This document shows, piece by piece, positions 14,044-15,568 of a stretch of DNA of 15,568 nt. Made by a program: the position numbers and the translations under genes. Source of the stretch: CAYSZB01 sp964435475 (GTDB taxonomy: Bacteria; Chloroflexota; Anaerolineae; Anaerolineales; Anaerolineaceae); the NCBI GenBank assembly GCA_964435475.1, contig CAYSZB010000052.1, positions 1-15,568 of the forward strand. Reading direction: 5' to 3'. Below the pieces are notes generated by a model that saw only the letters and a list, made by a program, of their open reading frames with translations, made no database searches and was not told the origin of the DNA. Each line of letters begins with the position of its first letter. The first letter of the stretch is position 1.

Positions 14044-15450
14044 ATGGAAAAAGTAGAAAGAATCAAAGCAAGAGAATCCAAACAACTGGAATCCTTGCGC
14101 AAGAAAGCGGCGAAAGCCCCATATGCGGGTTACCTGATTGTGATCATGATCATTGCCATATTGATCCATTCAGTGGATGAGATCACCACCCTGGTGGGCA
14201 ATAACATCAAGTCATCTTGGGTAACGGAATTCTTCGTCCAGGGTCGTGGAATGACCTTTAATGAGGGTTTATCTTATCTTTCAGCTTTGGGACTGGTTAG
14301 TTTTGTCATCATGTTGATCGTTCCGTTCTATAAAGCCCTGGCGGACAAGTATGGCAGAAAGATCTTCCTGGTCTTGAACACCCTGGGGATGGCGGTTGGC
14401 ATGTTGATCAGCATGTTATCAAAATCATTTGCGGTTTATTTCATAGGCACTTTGATCGGTTCATTTTTTATTGCTCATGATATGCAGGTAGTTTACATTC
14501 TTGAAGTGGCTCCACCCAATAAAAGAGCCAGGTTCTATGGCATCACCAAGGCAATAGGTACGCTTGGCTTTGTCCTCTTACCCCTGATGCGCCGGGCATT
14601 TATGGGAGATGATCCCACCAGGTGGCGTATGGTTTACCTTGTACCGATCATCCTGACAGTGGTGATTGCCCTGATCGCCCTGTTCTTTGCCAGGGAATCA
14701 TCACCTTTCCTTAAAGGTCGTCTGGAACAATTGGAGATTCCTTATGAAGAACGCTTGGCACGCGATCAGGAAGCCAAATTACAGAAGAAAGCCAACAAGG
14801 AAAAGACAGGTGTCTTCCCGGCGCTTAAATACATCTTCAAACACAAGGAACTCAAGTGGGTCATCATTATCATACTGATCTACTATTTATGCGTTGCTGG
14901 AATGGGGTCATTCTATGAGCCAATCATGTATGCGGCGAACATGCCCACTGCGGATATTACAAATGCGCTCTTTATGTACGGGTTTATGTTTGCAGCGGTC
15001 ATTCTTATTGCAGGCTTTATGGGAGATGCAATAGGACGGAAAGCGACAGCTGCCATTTTTGGCATTTTGAGCATCGGGCTTTTCATTTTATTTGTGTACT
15101 CAGCTCAACATGCCTGGAACCCTTACCTTGTCGGAGCTTTTTATGGCCTTTACCTGGGCTGCTTCTGGCAGGGTGGTGATTACCTAAGTATTATCGCTGC
15201 CGAAAAACTGCCCACATCGATCCGCAGTTCCGGTGCTGCAGCTTTGGCCTTGATTCTCATGATCGGAGCGATGGTTGGAAATATCTATATGTCGATTGCG
15301 CTTCGCTTCACATCCATCAGCAACGCCATTTTGTACCAGGCAATACCTAGTATTGTGATCGCCATGATCTTGTTGATCTGGAAGGTCAAGGAAACCAAGG
15401 GCGTGGATCTGACTACGGTCGGTCAGGAAGAAGAACCAACCTCTATCTGA
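14044..15450 (+). CDS. Major facilitator superfamily transporter, sugar-porter-like
   Basis: A 468-residue MFS permease of the inner membrane with about 12 predicted membrane segments. The first hydrophobic stretch is near 29-47, the second near 80-99, the sixth near 196-216, and the second half begins near 271. Motif A is seen twice: DKYGRK at 101-106 and its counterpart GDAIGRK at 327-333. Features shared with sugar porters are ARESSPFLKGRLE after the sixth segment (a PESPR-like site), EKLPTSIRSSG at 387-397 and KETKG at 449-453 after the last segment. The central loop (about 220-268) is long and highly charged, and the N-terminus has a charged amphipathic stretch. It most likely imports the substrate of the GH2 enzyme, possibly with protons. 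AAGGAG at 14032-14037 supports the ATG. The 45-bp gap after GH2 and the terminator that follows place it last in the operon. Confidence 0.88.
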   Translation: MEKVERIKARESKQLESLRKKAAKAPYAGYLIVIMIIAILIHSVDEITTLVGNNIKSSWVTEFFVQGRGMTFNEGLSYLSALGLVSFVIMLIVPFYKALADKYGRKIFLVLNTLGMAVGMLISMLSKSFAVYFIGTLIGSFFIAHDMQVVYILEVAPPNKRARFYGITKAIGTLGFVLLPLMRRAFMGDDPTRWRMVYLVPIILTVVIALIALFFARESSPFLKGRLEQLEIPYEERLARDQEAKLQKKANKEKTGVFPALKYIFKHKELKWVIIIILIYYLCVAGMGSFYEPIMYAANMPTADITNALFMYGFMFAAVILIAGFMGDAIGRKATAAIFGILSIGLFILFVYSAQHAWNPYLVGAFYGLYLGCFWQGGDYLSIIAAEKLPTSIRSSGAAALALILMIGAMVGNIYMSIALRFTSISNAILYQAIPSIVIAMILLIWKVKETKGVDLTTVGQEEEPTSI

Positions 15451-15482
15451 TTGAGAAAGGTTTAGTACCGCAAAAAAATGGT

Positions 15483-15516
15483 AAAGGCACCGTTCATTAA
15501 AGACCGGTGCCTTTAT
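15483..15516 (+). terminator. Rho-independent terminator of the lacI-GH2-MFS operon
   Basis: AAAGGCACCG (15483-15492) and CGGTGCCTTT (15505-15514) form a perfect 10-bp stem around a 12-base loop. The closing T residues serve as a short U-run, and the A-rich left side suggests it could work in both directions. It lies 33 bp after the transporter stop. Confidence 0.82.
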
Positions 15517-15568
15517 CGAATAATCCCCATTTTCCTGCGATGAGGAAAAGGTAAAATGTAAAGTAGGT

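Overview
The window looks like a contig from an anaerobic, sugar-fermenting bacterium. Gene content suggests a Chloroflexota/Anaerolineae-type genome assembled from a metagenome. That placement is inference: the support is a ferredoxin-fused EtfA, cytoplasmic family 3 and family 2 glycoside hydrolases, a large LplA-type binding lipoprotein, and a 100-N scaffold gap. No rRNA, tRNA, CRISPR array or insertion sequence was seen.

Layout. (1) 1-1689, plus strand: the end of etfB and a complete etfA with two N-terminal [4Fe-4S] motifs, the tail of an electron-transfer flavoprotein operon that starts outside the window. (2) 1738-2712, minus strand: a Gfo/Idh/MocA-type NAD(P)-dependent sugar or diol dehydrogenase. 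(3) 2713-3018: a promoter-bearing divergent intergenic region. (4) 3019-4836, plus: an LplA-like lipoprotein solute-binding protein ending at a good rho-independent terminator, with no permease genes nearby. (5) 4946-8717, plus: two dissimilar GH3 enzymes. The first is interrupted by a 100-N gap that hides its catalytic centre; the second is intact. (6) 8843-10284, minus: an AbiEi/AbiEii type IV toxin-antitoxin pair, antitoxin gene first, with a palindrome overlapping its probable promoter. (7) 10516-15450, plus: a LacI-type regulator, a GH2 beta-galactosidase-like enzyme and an MFS sugar transporter. They are tightly spaced, codirectional, and preceded by a strong sigma70-like promoter overlapped by a LacI-type operator. 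A rho-independent terminator follows.

Reading the genes together: region 7 is a self-contained, probably autoregulated and sugar-inducible unit that imports a small glycoside or oligosaccharide and hydrolyses it in the cytoplasm. None of the three glycoside hydrolases shows a signal peptide, so the locus as a whole seems built for intracellular hydrolysis after import. The dehydrogenase may act on a released sugar. The ABC binding protein may feed the same pathway if permeases exist elsewhere. The AbiE pair separates the GH3 genes from the lacI operon and faces the other way, which suggests a later insertion.

I found no convincing previously undescribed system. The points most worth a second look are the compound LacI operator, an unexplained inverted repeat at 10349-10437, the possibly leaderless autoregulated abiE promoter, the inserts in GH2 and the first GH3, and the hidden GH3 active site.
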